Below, piece by piece: positions 11,006 through 19,535 of a stretch of DNA of 64,000 nucleotides. Each line of letters begins with the position of its first letter. Within the stretch, counting starts at the first letter, position 1. Location of the stretch: the NCBI RefSeq assembly GCF_007991755.1, contig NZ_BJYY01000013.1, positions 1 through 64,000 of the forward strand, written 5' to 3'. The DNA is from Cellulomonas aerilata (lineage in GTDB: Bacteria > Actinomycetota > Actinomycetes > Actinomycetales > Cellulomonadaceae). The notes beneath the pieces were generated by a model. The model was given only the letters and a program-made list of their open reading frames with translations, did not search any database and was not told where the DNA came from. Position numbers and translations under genes: made by a program.

Positions 11006-13038
11006 GAGGCGGTCCTGTCGCTGAGGTGCGGGTCAGTCGGGTGCTGTGCCGGACGAGGCTGCGGCTGCGGCTGCGGCGCCGGTGGGGTGGCGGACGACGT
11101 CGTCGCGGGCGTCGCGATGCGGGGCACCGCGGCGATCAGGCGCTGGGTGTACGGGTGCTGCGGCGCCGAGAAGACGTCGCGCACGTCACCGTGCTCGACC
11201 ACCTCCCCACCGGAGAGCACCAGGACGCGATCGCTGACGTGGTGGATCACGCCGAGGTCGTGGGAGATGAACAGGTACGCGACGCCCGTCTCGGCCTGGA
11301 CGTCGGCCAGCAGGTCCAGGACCTGCGCCTGGACCGAGACGTCGAGCGCGGACACCGGCTCGTCGCACACGATCAGGCGCGGTGCGGGGGCCAGGGCCCG
11401 GGCGATCGCGACGCGCTGGCGCTGGCCACCGGACATCTGCCGGGGACGGCGGTCCAGGTGCTCGGCGGTCAGCCCCACCTGCTCGAGCAGCTGGACCGCA
11501 CGGTCACGGCGGCGCGAGCGCGGCACCCCGGCCACGCCCAGGGCGTCGCCCAGGATGCGGCCGACCGCGTGCCGCGGGTCGAACGAGCTCAGCGGGTCCT
11601 GGTGGACCACCTGCACGTCCCGCCGCAGGGCACGCCGCTCGCGGGCGGTCAGCCCGGACCACGAGCGGCCGTGGACCTCCACCGTCCCGGCCGTCGGCTC
11701 GGTCAGCCCGAGCAGGATCCGGGCGGTGGTGGTCTTGCCGGACCCGGACTCCCCGACGATCCCGAGGGTCTCGCCGGCGCGGAGGGTGAACGACACCTCG
11801 CGGACGGCGACGCGCGGCTGCCCGTCGGGACCGGCGAAGGAGCGCGCCACCCCGTCGAGGCGGGCGACGACCTCGCCGACGGGATGACGGTCGGGGGACG
11901 GGACCCGCGCGGCCACGGCCTCGGCCGGCCGCCCGGCCGGTGGGTCCGTCGGGACGCCCGTCGGCGCGTCCGTCGCCGCGTCCTTCGGTGCGTCGGCCAG
12001 TTCGGCCGCCGGCGCGTCGGGCGGGACCGCGACGGGCACGGAGAGGCGGGTGCCCTTGGCGTGCTCGGCGGGCACCGCGGCCAGCAGCCGGCGCGTGTAG
12101 GGGTGCTGCGGGTCCGTGAGCACCGACGCGGTCGGACCGGTCTCCACGATCCGGCCGTCCTGCATGACGGCCACGCGGTCCGCGAGCCGGGACACCACGG
12201 CCAGGTCGTGGCTGATCACCAGCAGCGTGCGGCCCTCGTCGCGGAGCCGGGCGAGCAGGTCGAGGACCTGCGCCTGGACGGTCACGTCGAGCGCCGTCGT
12301 CGGCTCGTCTGCGATGAGCAGGTCGGGCTCGCCCGCGAGCGCACCGGCGATCAGCGCGCGCTGGCGCAGCCCGCCGGACAGCTCGTGCGGCAGCTGCCGG
12401 GCCCGGACGTCGGGGTCTGGCACGCCGACGTGGTCCAGCAGCTCGACCACGCGCTCGGCCCGCTCGGCGCGGGTCAGCCGGGTGTGCAGCCGCAGGGCCT
12501 CGTCGATCTCCCGGCCGACGGCGCGCACCGGGTCCAGGGACACCAGCGCGTCCTGCAGCACGAGGCCGACGTCGCCGCCCCGCAGCCGGCGCCAGTCGCG
12601 CTCGCCGAACCGCAGCAGGTCCGTGCCGCCGAGCGCGAGGGACGCGGCACGGACCTGAGCGCCGGCGCCGGTCAGCCCCACGAGGCTGCGGGCGGTGACG
12701 CTCTTGCCGGACCCGGACTCCCCCACCAGCGCGAGGCACTCGCCGCGTGCGACGGTGAAGGACACCCCGTGCACGACCTCGCGCCGGGCGGCGCCGCGCC
12801 CGAAGGCGATGTGCAGGTCCTCGACGGTGACCGCGGGCACGGGTGCGCGCCCCGCGGCCGGGCGGTCGGGCAGGGGCTGCGCCGAGGGCATGACCGCCGG
12901 CCCGACCACCGACCCGGCCGTGGCCGGCGCACCGGACGCCGACGGCCAGGTGGTCGCGGTCACCCCGGTGGTGGTCGCGGTCACCCCGGTGGTGGGCGCG
13001 GGCGTGGTGGGCGCGGGCGTGGTGGTGGGTGCGCTCAT
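11002..13038 (-). CDS. ABC transporter double ATPase (DppD-DppF fusion)
   Basis: Energy subunit for the adjacent peptide/nickel/opine-type importer; one 678-residue chain holds two nucleotide-binding domains. Domain 1 shows Walker A GESGSGKSV, signature LSGGLRQRAL and Walker B LLIADEPTTALD; domain 2 shows [24 protein letters not shown] and LIVCDEPVSALD. The first 30 residues are Thr/Pro/Ala repeats (APTT, TGVTATT), and the linker between domains is rich in Asp/Ala/Pro, both probably disordered. ATGA overlaps join it to the permease before and the monooxygenase after, so it is the centre of a tightly coupled operon. Confidence 0.93.
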   Translation of the reverse strand: MSAPTTTPAPTTPAPTTGVTATTTGVTATTWPSASGAPATAGSVVGPAVMPSAQPLPDRPAAGRAPVPAVTVEDLHIAFGRGAARREVVHGVSFTVARGECLALVGESGSGKSVTARSLVGLTGAGAQVRAASLALGGTDLLRFGERDWRRLRGGDVGLVLQDALVSLDPVRAVGREIDEALRLHTRLTRAERAERVVELLDHVGVPDPDVRARQLPHELSGGLRQRALIAGALAGEPDLLIADEPTTALDVTVQAQVLDLLARLRDEGRTLLVISHDLAVVSRLADRVAVMQDGRIVETGPTASVLTDPQHPYTRRLLAAVPAEHAKGTRLSVPVAVPPDAPAAELADAPKDAATDAPTGVPTDPPAGRPAEAVAARVPSPDRHPVGEVVARLDGVARSFAGPDGQPRVAVREVSFTLRAGETLGIVGESGSGKTTTARILLGLTEPTAGTVEVHGRSWSGLTARERRALRRDVQVVHQDPLSSFDPRHAVGRILGDALGVAGVPRSRRRDRAVQLLEQVGLTAEHLDRRPRQMSGGQRQRVAIARALAPAPRLIVCDEPVSALDVSVQAQVLDLLADVQAETGVAYLFISHDLGVIHHVSDRVLVLSGGEVVEHGDVRDVFSAPQHPYTQRLIAAVPRIATPATTSSATPPAPQPQPQPRPAQHPTDPHLSDRTAS

Positions 13039-13976
13039 CGGAGGCCTCCCTCGGCTCGGCGCTGCAGGTGGCGGCCCAGCACGGAGGTGCTGAGCACGAG
13101 GACGGTGATGGCCAGGCCCGGGAACAGCCCGTACCACCAGGACAGCTCGACGAAGTTGCGCGCGGTGGAGAGCATCGAGCCCCACTCCGGTGTCGGCGGC
13201 GTCGTCCCCAGCCCCAGGAAGCTCAGGGCGGCACCGGCGACGGTCGCAGTCCCGACGCCGATGGTGGCCAGCACGAGGACGGGCTTGACGGCGTTGGGCA
13301 GCACGTGGCGCAGGACGACGGCGGACTCCGAGAGCCCGGTGGCACGCGCAGCCTCCACGTAGCCGGCCCGCCGGACCCCGAGCGTCTGGGCGCGGACCAG
13401 GCGCGCGTAGCTCGGCGTGCTGGCGATGCCGATGGCGAGCAGCGCGTTGCGCGTCCCGCCGCCGGCGACCGCGATGACCACGAGCGCGAGCAGCAGCTCG
13501 GGGAAGGCCAGGCCGACGTCCATCGTGCGCATGAGAGCGGCGTCGACCCACCGCGCGCCGAGGCCGGCGAGCAGCCCGAGCACGGTGCCGGCGACCAGCC
13601 CGATCGCGATCGCGCCGAAGCCGAGCAGGAGCGAGTTGCGGGTGCCGTGGATGATGCGGCTGAGCACGTCGCGGCCGTTCTCGTCGGTGCCCAGCGGGTA
13701 GGTCGCGCTCGGCGGGGCGAGCGTGTGCGTCGGGTCGACGGCCAGTGGGTCGTGCGGGGACAGCGCGTCCGGGAACGCGGCGGCCAGCACGATGACGGCG
13801 AGCGCGATCGCCGCGAGCACGACGCTCGGCGGGACGCGCAGCCGCCGGGCCGTCCGCAGCGGCCGGCCGGACACCGGGGCCGCGACGGCACCGCCGGGCA
13901 GCCCGGGCGGAGCGGGCACCGAGGCGCCGGGGCCGGCCGGCAGGTCGACCGGGGCGGCGACGAGGGACGTGGTCAT
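13035..13976 (-). CDS. ABC transporter permease, DppC type
   Basis: Second membrane subunit of the importer. The 313-residue protein has a Pro/Ala-rich cytoplasmic start, one membrane helix (about residues 48-68), the DppC-type segment YPLGTDENGRDVLSRII and five further helices with the EAA loop around YVEAARATGLS. Starts at ATG 13976, overlapping the preceding permease stop (ATGA), and its own stop overlaps the ATPase start. Family membership is clear; the ligand is not, but the operon points to an organosulfur substrate. Confidence 0.92.
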   Translation of the reverse strand: MTTSLVAAPVDLPAGPGASVPAPPGLPGGAVAAPVSGRPLRTARRLRVPPSVVLAAIALAVIVLAAAFPDALSPHDPLAVDPTHTLAPPSATYPLGTDENGRDVLSRIIHGTRNSLLLGFGAIAIGLVAGTVLGLLAGLGARWVDAALMRTMDVGLAFPELLLALVVIAVAGGGTRNALLAIGIASTPSYARLVRAQTLGVRRAGYVEAARATGLSESAVVLRHVLPNAVKPVLVLATIGVGTATVAGAALSFLGLGTTPPTPEWGSMLSTARNFVELSWWYGLFPGLAITVLVLSTSVLGRHLQRRAEGGLR

Positions 13977-15046
13977 GAGGCGCTCCGCAGTCGGGGGTCG
14001 ATGAGCGGGTACAGGGCGTCGACGACGAGGTTGACGACCACGTAGACGGCCGCGGACAGCAGGACCAGGCCCAGCACGACCGGCATGTCCTTGGAGTTGA
14101 CCGCGCTGAGCAGCAGGCGGCCGAGGCCGGCGCGGTTGAACAGCGTCTCGGTGATGACCGCTCCCCCGAACAGGCCGCCGACCACGAAGCCGGTCATCGT
14201 CGTCAGGGGCACCAGGGTGTGCCGCAGCACGTGCCGGACCCGGACGGCGGCGTCGGAGAGCCCGCGCGCCCGGGCGGTGACGACGAACGGCTCGTCGAGC
14301 ACCTCCTCGATCGCCGACCGCGCGACCTGCGAGAGCACCGCCCCGATCGGCAGCGCGAGGGTGAGCGTCGGCAGGACCAGCCCGCGCCATCCGTCACCGC
14401 CGATGGACGGGAACCAGCCGAGCGTGAAGGAGAACACCGTCAGCAGGACGATGCCGAGCCAGAACGACGGCAGGGAGGCGAGCACGAGCTCCACGCCGGA
14501 CACCGGCCCACGGACCGCGGGCCGGCGTCCGGCCGTGGCCAGGGCGGCGACCAGCGCGCCGACGACGGCGACGACGGCGGCGCTGACCGCCAGCACGACC
14601 GTCGAGCCGAGCTGCTCGGCGACCAGCTGCCCGACCGGGGCGTGGAAGCGGTACGAGGTGCCCAGGTCACCGGTCGCGACCCGCAGCAGGTAGGAGCCGT
14701 ACTGCTGCCACACCGGTCGGTCCAGCCCGTACTCGGTCCGGACCTGCGCCAAGACCTCCGGGGACGGGTTGCTGTCCGGCCCGCCGACGATCGCGTAGGC
14801 GATGTCCCCGGGGATGAGGACGAGTGCGAGGAACGTCAGGGTCGCCGCGCCCCACAGGACGCCCACGGCGCCCAGCACCCGCACGCCCAGCCGGCGCGCG
14901 ACGGCGCCGACGGCGGACCGCGGGGTGGCCCCTGCGGTCCGCGCGCCCGGGGCGCCCACGGCGCCCGCCGGGTCGGGCAGACCCGGCAGACCCGGGGCGC
15001 CCGGCAAGGTCGCGCCCGGTGCCACGACGGTCGCCGCGCTGCTCAC
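13973..15046 (-). CDS. ABC transporter permease, DppB type
   Basis: First membrane subunit of the importer. The 357-residue protein opens with about 50 residues rich in Gly/Ala/Pro, then has six predicted helices, the DppB-type region YGLDRPVWQQYGSYL, and the EAA loop FVVTARARGLSDAAV. GTG at 15046 overlaps the stop of the binding-protein gene (GTGA), which fixes the start. It forms the translocation pore together with the DppC-type subunit. Confidence 0.92.
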   Translation of the reverse strand: MSSAATVVAPGATLPGAPGLPGLPDPAGAVGAPGARTAGATPRSAVGAVARRLGVRVLGAVGVLWGAATLTFLALVLIPGDIAYAIVGGPDSNPSPEVLAQVRTEYGLDRPVWQQYGSYLLRVATGDLGTSYRFHAPVGQLVAEQLGSTVVLAVSAAVVAVVGALVAALATAGRRPAVRGPVSGVELVLASLPSFWLGIVLLTVFSFTLGWFPSIGGDGWRGLVLPTLTLALPIGAVLSQVARSAIEEVLDEPFVVTARARGLSDAAVRVRHVLRHTLVPLTTMTGFVVGGLFGGAVITETLFNRAGLGRLLLSAVNSKDMPVVLGLVLLSAAVYVVVNLVVDALYPLIDPRLRSAS

Positions 15047-16704
15047 TGCTCGACCCACACGTCGTAGAAGTACGGCGACAGGTACCCGTGGGCGTACGTC
15101 AGCCCGTGCACGTCGGTGTGGTGCGCGACCGGGCGCGGGTCGCTGTAGAACGGGATGCCCGGGGCCAGCTCGACCAGCCGCTCCTGCGCCTGGCGGTAGA
15201 GGTCGTGGCGCTCGTCGGCGTCGGTGGTCTCCCGGGCGTCCTGCAGGAGGGTGTCGAGCTCGTCGTCGCGCAGGTAGGAGCCGTTCAGGCCCCGGCGCTC
15301 GGGGGTGGTGATGTTGGCCGAGGAGTACCGGATCCACAGCACGTCGGCGGTGTTCGTCGACCACAGCCCGGAGCTGATGTCGTAGTCGCCGGCGGCGCTG
15401 CGCTGCTCGAGCTCCTGCGGGGCGGGGTACTGGATCTGGATGTCGATGCCGACCTCCTTGGCGGCGGCCTGCGTCTGCTCCGCGATCTGGATGCGCAGCG
15501 GCACCGCGTTCGTGGTGGGCAGGTACGCGGTCAGGCGACGGCCGTCCTTGGTGCGGAACCCCTCGGGGTCCCGGTCGGTCCAGCCGGCCTCGTCGAGCAG
15601 CTCGTCGGCGCGCTCGGGGTCGTAGCCCAGGTCGCCCTCGACGTCCTCGATGTAGTCCGGTGTCGACGGGGTCAGGTACCCCTCGGCCGCGTCCCACTGA
15701 CCGAAGGAGATGCTCTTCACGATCGCCTCGCGGTCCACAGCCGCGATCAGCGCCTGCCGGACCCGGACGTCGTCGAACGGCGCCCGGGAGGTGTTGAACC
15801 ACAGCGAGAGCGGGTGACCGGGGCGGAACTCGGTGAAGGTCGTGAGGTCCGGGTTGGCGGCGACCGCGTCGTAGTTCTGCGGCGGCACGAACTCGATGGC
15901 GTCGAGCTCGCCCGACACCAGCGCGTTGTACCGGGTGGCGTCCTCGGTCACGAAGACCACCTCGAGGCCGTCGAGGTACGCCGGCCCGTCGTGCGTCCCG
16001 CCGGGGCCCCACGCGTAGTCCGGGTTCTTCGTGTACTCGACGCTGCGCCCCTTGTTCCACGCGGTGAGGATGAACGGCCCGGACCCGATCGGGGCCTCGC
16101 AGATCGTCTCGGGCGCCTCGGTGATCTGCTTCGGCGAGATCACCCCGAGGAAGCCCTGCGCCAGGACGTTGAGGAACGCGGAGTACGGCGAGGAGAGGGT
16201 CACCTCCAGCGTCAGGGGGTCGACGACCCGCGAGGAGGCGTACGGCGCGATGTACGACGCGGACAGCGGGCTCTTCGTGGCGGGGTCGAGCATGTGCTCG
16301 AAGTTGATCTTGAGCGCCTCGGCGTCGAACACGGCGCCGTCGGTGAAGGTGACGTCGTCGCGCAGGTGGAACGTGTAGACGAGGCCGTCGGCGGACACGT
16401 CCCAGCTCTCCGCCAGCCACGGGCTGAGCGTCCCGTCCTCCTCCTGCCAGACCAGGGAGTCCGAGAACGGCACGGTGAGGATCGGGCCGAGCGTGCTGGC
16501 GTTGCCGTGCGGGTCGAGGCAGGTCGGCTCCTGCCCGTTGGTGCCGATGCGGAACGTCCCGCCGGGGACGGGCTCGGCGGTGGCGGTGGGCTCCCCCGAC
16601 GGGGTGTCGGTCCCGCCGGCGGACGACCCGCCGGTGCTGCACGCGGTCAGCGCGAGCAGTCCGACGGCGAGGGTGGCGACCGCGCGGGTGCGGTGGGCGG
16701 ACAT
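15043..16704 (-). CDS. ABC transporter substrate-binding lipoprotein, family 5
   Basis: Extracellular binding protein of the importer. The 553-residue protein has a lipoprotein signal ending at LTAC (Cys22), a Gly/Ser/Thr-rich tether and the family 5 fold (FRIGTNGQEPTCLDPHGN, PWLAESWDVSADGLVYTFHL, GSGPFILTAWNKG). ATG 16704 has GGAGA ahead of it. As first structural gene of the run binding protein-permease-permease-ATPase-monooxygenase-SfnB type, it sets the transport specificity; association with NtaA/DmoA and SfnB-type enzymes suggests an organosulfur ligand rather than peptides, which is inference. A leader with a short Cys-containing frame lies 283 bases upstream. Confidence 0.9.
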   Translation of the reverse strand: MSAHRTRAVATLAVGLLALTACSTGGSSAGGTDTPSGEPTATAEPVPGGTFRIGTNGQEPTCLDPHGNASTLGPILTVPFSDSLVWQEEDGTLSPWLAESWDVSADGLVYTFHLRDDVTFTDGAVFDAEALKINFEHMLDPATKSPLSASYIAPYASSRVVDPLTLEVTLSSPYSAFLNVLAQGFLGVISPKQITEAPETICEAPIGSGPFILTAWNKGRSVEYTKNPDYAWGPGGTHDGPAYLDGLEVVFVTEDATRYNALVSGELDAIEFVPPQNYDAVAANPDLTTFTEFRPGHPLSLWFNTSRAPFDDVRVRQALIAAVDREAIVKSISFGQWDAAEGYLTPSTPDYIEDVEGDLGYDPERADELLDEAGWTDRDPEGFRTKDGRRLTAYLPTTNAVPLRIQIAEQTQAAAKEVGIDIQIQYPAPQELEQRSAAGDYDISSGLWSTNTADVLWIRYSSANITTPERRGLNGSYLRDDELDTLLQDARETTDADERHDLYRQAQERLVELAPGIPFYSDPRPVAHHTDVHGLTYAHGYLSPYFYDVWVEQ

Positions 16705-16956
16705 CGGTTCTCCAGGTGGTCGACGGCGGTTCGCCGTGAGGGCGTCGCGGACAGGGGTCCGGCGACGTCGGGAACGAGGACGGTGCGAGAAAAAAGGGGT
16801 CGACGGGCCGCGCCGCCGCGGCCGTCAGGAATGTGCGGCCGGTGCGGCACGGGGCATTCATCGGCGAGCGGCGCGGCGTGCGCGGGAGCGCTCGGTCAGG
16901 GCCGGCGCGGCTCGCAGGTACCGGCTCGGGTGCGGGCCCTGCCGGCCCACCCACCC

Positions 16957-16990
16957 GTCAGCGCAGGTCAGCGTGGGTCAGCGCAGGTCA
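16957..16990. repeat. 10-bp tandem repeat in the transporter operon leader
   Basis: Three consecutive units GTCAGCGCAG, GTCAGCGTGG, GTCAGCGCAG, then a partial GTCA. The block starts just after the end of the candidate leader peptide (minus-strand order), overlapping its stop codon region. It may shape the leader RNA structure, or be a protein-binding array, or be meaningless slippage. Confidence 0.6.
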
Positions 16991-17086
16991 GAGGCGACAG
17001 CTGAGGGCGGCGCACGCCGCCACGGGCATTCGCCCGCCGACCGTCCGCAGCGACGGCATGCGGCGGGGTGCGCGGGTGCGGGCCAT
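16988..17086 (-). CDS. candidate Cys leader peptide of the sulfur transporter operon
   Basis: Short frame of 32 codons ending GGRMPVAACAALSCRL, stopping 283 bases before the binding-protein gene on the same strand. The end matches the second candidate leader at 18424-18546: both have G-R-M, then a run containing Cys, then A-x-S-C-R and stop. Actinobacterial sulfur operons are known to carry short leaders with Cys near the end, thought to act by ribosome stalling when cysteine is low. No good ribosome site precedes ATG 17086; an internal ATG at MPVAAC is another possible start. Function is inferred from pattern and place only. Confidence 0.45.
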   Translation of the reverse strand: MARTRAPRRMPSLRTVGGRMPVAACAALSCRL

Positions 17087-17386
17087 GTCGGAATCGTGGC
17101 GCAGAATGCCACGGGATGCATTCGCCGTCCGCATACCGGACGTCGCCGGAGAATGCGTCATGAAAGCGCGTCGATACACCGCACGAGCCTGCGTCCCGGT
17201 ACGCGAGAATGCGTCCGTGGTGCGCTCCGACGACGTCGTCCCCGGCGCCGTCACGTGTATCGGCTCCGGGACCTCCTCGAGGAGCGCGAACACCCCGACC
17301 TCCCGTCGCTCGTCGGCGGGAGCGGTGGGACGGGCGACGTCCGCCCACGGTGAGGCGTCGACCGCCTCGTGCGTGCTGAGGGCCAT
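16988..17386 (-). CDS. possible 132-residue reading frame containing the leader
   Basis: The frame of the candidate leader stays open upstream to ATG 17386, which has a good AGGAG site, 65 bases after the FMN reductase stop. The first 30 residues (for example FALLEEVPEP) look like coding sequence; the rest is Arg/Thr/Ala-rich and unlike any family I know. It could be a real small protein following the reductase gene, a decayed gene, or chance. If it is translated, the Cys-rich end would be its C-terminus rather than a separate leader. Confidence 0.25.
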   Translation of the reverse strand: MALSTHEAVDASPWADVARPTAPADERREVGVFALLEEVPEPIHVTAPGTTSSERTTDAFSRTGTQARAVYRRAFMTHSPATSGMRTANASRGILRHDSDMARTRAPRRMPSLRTVGGRMPVAACAALSCRL

Positions 17387-17451
17387 GAGAGCTCCTGCGA
17401 GAAGTCGGGTCGCGCGGGCGCGGGCGGGGCCGGCGGGCGCGGGAGGGCCGG

Positions 17452-18018
17452 TCAGGCGGAGGCGAGGGCGCGAGCGGCGGCGTCGTGGACGAGGCCGAGG
17501 GAGTCGCGGAAGGCCGCCACGGTGCGCGCGATGCAGTCGCGCGAGGTCTCGTCGACCAGGACAGGACCGCCGGAGAGGTGGTCGATGTGGGAGTCGAGGA
17601 CGAACCGGCCGGTCGCGATGTGCCGGGCGCCGAGCGAGACGAGCACCGGGCGCAGGCCGTAGTCGATCGCGAGCAGGTGCGCGACGGTGCCCCCGGTCGC
17701 CAGCGGCAGGACGAGCTTGCCCTGCAGGACCGACTGGGGCAGCAGGTCCAGGAAGACCTTGAGCAGGCCGGAGTAGGACGCCTTGTAGATCGGGGTGGCG
17801 ACGACCACCGCGTCGGCCGCGATGACCTGGCGGACCGCGACCGCGATCTCCAGGTCGGCGGTGTCGGCGGACAGCAGGGCCTGCGCCGGCAGCTCCCGCA
17901 CGTGCAGGACGTCGACCTGGTGGCCGTCGTCGGCGAGGTCGGCGGCGACGTGCTCCGCCAGGGCGGCCGTGCGGGACCGCAGCGAGGGGCTGCCGGTGAG
18001 GACGAGGATCTGGGCCAT
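17452..18018 (-). CDS. SsuE/MsuE-type NAD(P)H-dependent FMN reductase
   Basis: Makes reduced FMN for two-component monooxygenases. The 188-residue flavodoxin-fold protein has the FMN phosphate loop LTGSPSLRSR near the start, TPIYKASYSGLLKVFLDLLP and LPLATGGTVAHL, which match SsuE/MsuE-type FMN reductases. ATG 18018 has AAGGA nearby. It lies upstream of the transporter-monooxygenase run on the same strand and likely supplies the NtaA-type and SfnB-type enzymes. It has its own leader with a second candidate Cys peptide, so it may be a separately controlled transcript. Confidence 0.88.
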   Translation of the reverse strand: MAQILVLTGSPSLRSRTAALAEHVAADLADDGHQVDVLHVRELPAQALLSADTADLEIAVAVRQVIAADAVVVATPIYKASYSGLLKVFLDLLPQSVLQGKLVLPLATGGTVAHLLAIDYGLRPVLVSLGARHIATGRFVLDSHIDHLSGGPVLVDETSRDCIARTVAAFRDSLGLVHDAAARALASA

Positions 18019-18307
18019 GGGGGGTCCTTGGTTCGACGACGGGTTCGGCGACTGGTCCGGCGACCGTCCGGCGACGTGGCGTCGCCGGGTGCGCGGCCTC
18101 GCCCCGAGGGCGAGTCGGCACGGGCCGGACGGGAGGGAGGGGTGCGCGGAGGTACGGCTGGGCCGACGTCCGGTGCGGGCGCGGGGGTCGGTGGCACGAC
18201 CGCCGGGGCCGGGGGCCCAGGTCGGGCCCGCCGAGCGGTGCGGTCACGCGGTGGTGCGGGGGACCTCGCGGGTCAGCACCCGGGCGTGCGCCGACCGCCC
18301 AGCCGTA

Positions 18308-18350
18308 GCCGGGCAGGACGTGGGGTGCGGACCTGCAGGGGGTGCCCGGC
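18308..18350 (-). terminator. candidate attenuator hairpin between leader and FMN reductase
   Basis: TGCCCGGC and GCCGGGCA form an 8-bp perfect inverted repeat (18308-18315 with 18343-18350) with a 27-base loop, placed after the stop of the second candidate leader peptide. There is no T-run, and such stems are frequent at this GC content, so an attenuator role is only a guess. Confidence 0.2.
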
Positions 18351-18423
18351 GCGAGGGCCGCGGACGCCTGTCAGGTCAGGCTCCGCAGCGGGCGCGGGCG
18401 CGACGGTCACGTCGCGGGCCGTC

Positions 18424-18546
18424 CTACCGACAGGACTGGGCCGAGGTCCCCATGGACATGCACATTCGCCCGGCGACGAGGTCGCGCGGCGCGGACTGCG
18501 GTCGAGGGGTTGCCATGGCAGGACTGTGGCAGAGCCGTCTCAGCAT
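18424..18546 (-). CDS. candidate Cys leader peptide of the FMN reductase gene
   Basis: Frame of 40 codons ending LVAGRMCMSMGTSAQSCR. It shares G-R-M and A-x-S-C-R-stop with the candidate leader of the transporter operon and contains three Cys and five Met codons. It ends 405 bases before the FMN reductase start. No ribosome site is obvious before ATG 18546 or ATG 18516, so translation could be leaderless. The twin pattern in front of two sulfur-linked units is the main support. Confidence 0.5.
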   Translation of the reverse strand: MLRRLCHSPAMATPRPQSAPRDLVAGRMCMSMGTSAQSCR

Positions 18547-18574
18547 GAGAAGCGTGTGACCGACATCTGAGACG
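18536..18574. promoter_or_regulatory. inverted repeat at the start of the second leader
   Basis: CGTCTCAG (18536-18543) and CTGAGACG (18567-18574) form a perfect 8-bp inverted repeat with 23 bases between. It straddles the presumed promoter/start of the candidate leader and could be a repressor operator or an RNA hairpin at the transcript start. No known motif is matched with certainty. Confidence 0.35.
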
Positions 18575-18614
18575 CCCGTCACGTCGGGCGCCGACCGGGG
18601 CGCCGACGGGATGG

Positions 18615-19409
18615 TCAGGAGCGCGCGACCAGAGTGTTCGACGCCTGCGCGCGCGGGCGGATGACCATGGAGTCGATGTTCACGTGGTGCGGACGGGTCA
18701 GCGTCCAGGCGATCGCGTCGGCGATGTCCTGCGCCACCAGGGGCGCGTCCACCCCGGCGTACACCGCGTCCGCGCGGGCCTGGTCACCGCCGAACCGGGT
18801 CAGGGAGAACTCCTCGGTGTGCACCATCCCGGGGGCGATCTCGATGACCCGCACGGGCTGCCCGACCAGCTCCAGCCGCAGGGTGGCGGCGATCTGCCGC
18901 TCGGCGTGCTTGGCGGCGACGTACCCGCCCCCGCCCGGGTAGGTGCCGTGGGCGGCGGTCGAGGTCAGGACGAGCACGTCGCCGCGGCCGGTGGCCCGCA
19001 GCGCGGGCAGAAGGGCCTGGGTGACCCGCAGCGTCCCGAGCACGTTGACCTCGAACATGGCGCGCCAGTCGTCCAGCGACCCCGACTCCACCGGGTCCGT
19101 GCCCAGGGCGCCGCCCGCGTTGTTGACCAGCGCGTGCACGGGGCCGCCGCCCGTCACCTCGCGCACGAGGCGGGCCACGTCGTCGTCGGACGTCACGTCC
19201 GCCACGAGCGGGACGGCGCCGGTCGCGTCCGCGAGCGCCTGGAGACGGTCGGCGCGCCGCGCGACCGCGACGACGTCCCACCCCTCCGCCCGCAGGCGTC
19301 GCACGGTCGCCGCCCCGATGCCCGACGACGCCCCCGTCACGACCGCACGCAGCGCGCGCTCCGTGGTGCCCGTCGTGCCCGACCCGTCGCCGACCGCTGC
19401 GCTCGTCAT
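18615..19409 (-). CDS. short-chain dehydrogenase/reductase
   Basis: NAD(P)-dependent oxidoreductase of the classical SDR family. The 264-residue protein has the cofactor loop TGASSGIGAA, the NNAG motif (VNNAGGALG), catalytic Ser region STAAHGTYPG and the YxxxK pair YVAAK. It resembles YdfG-type 3-hydroxy acid dehydrogenases, but the substrate cannot be read from sequence. ATG 19409 follows a GGGAAGG site. It is divergent from the HhH-GPD gene with a duplicated segment between them. Confidence 0.88.
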   Translation of the reverse strand: MTSAAVGDGSGTTGTTERALRAVVTGASSGIGAATVRRLRAEGWDVVAVARRADRLQALADATGAVPLVADVTSDDDVARLVREVTGGGPVHALVNNAGGALGTDPVESGSLDDWRAMFEVNVLGTLRVTQALLPALRATGRGDVLVLTSTAAHGTYPGGGGYVAAKHAERQIAATLRLELVGQPVRVIEIAPGMVHTEEFSLTRFGGDQARADAVYAGVDAPLVAQDIADAIAWTLTRPHHVNIDSMVIRPRAQASNTLVARS

Positions 19410-19429
19410 GGGCAGCACCTTCCCAGGTC

Positions 19430-19515
19430 GCGACCGCGGGCGCCGGAGGAGGCGTGGGGCGGCCGGTCCTCCGGGCGCGACCGCGAGCGCCGGAGGAGGC
19501 TTGGGGCGACCGGTC
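19430..19515. repeat. 39-bp tandem duplication in a divergent promoter region
   Basis: Positions 19430-19468 and 19477-19515 are the same 39-bp segment with three mismatches, offset by 47 bases. They fill the space between the SDR gene (minus) and the HhH-GPD gene (plus), so both promoters probably lie in or beside the copies. Confidence 0.85.
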
Positions 19516-19535
19516 TCGCGTGGTGGGATGGCGCC

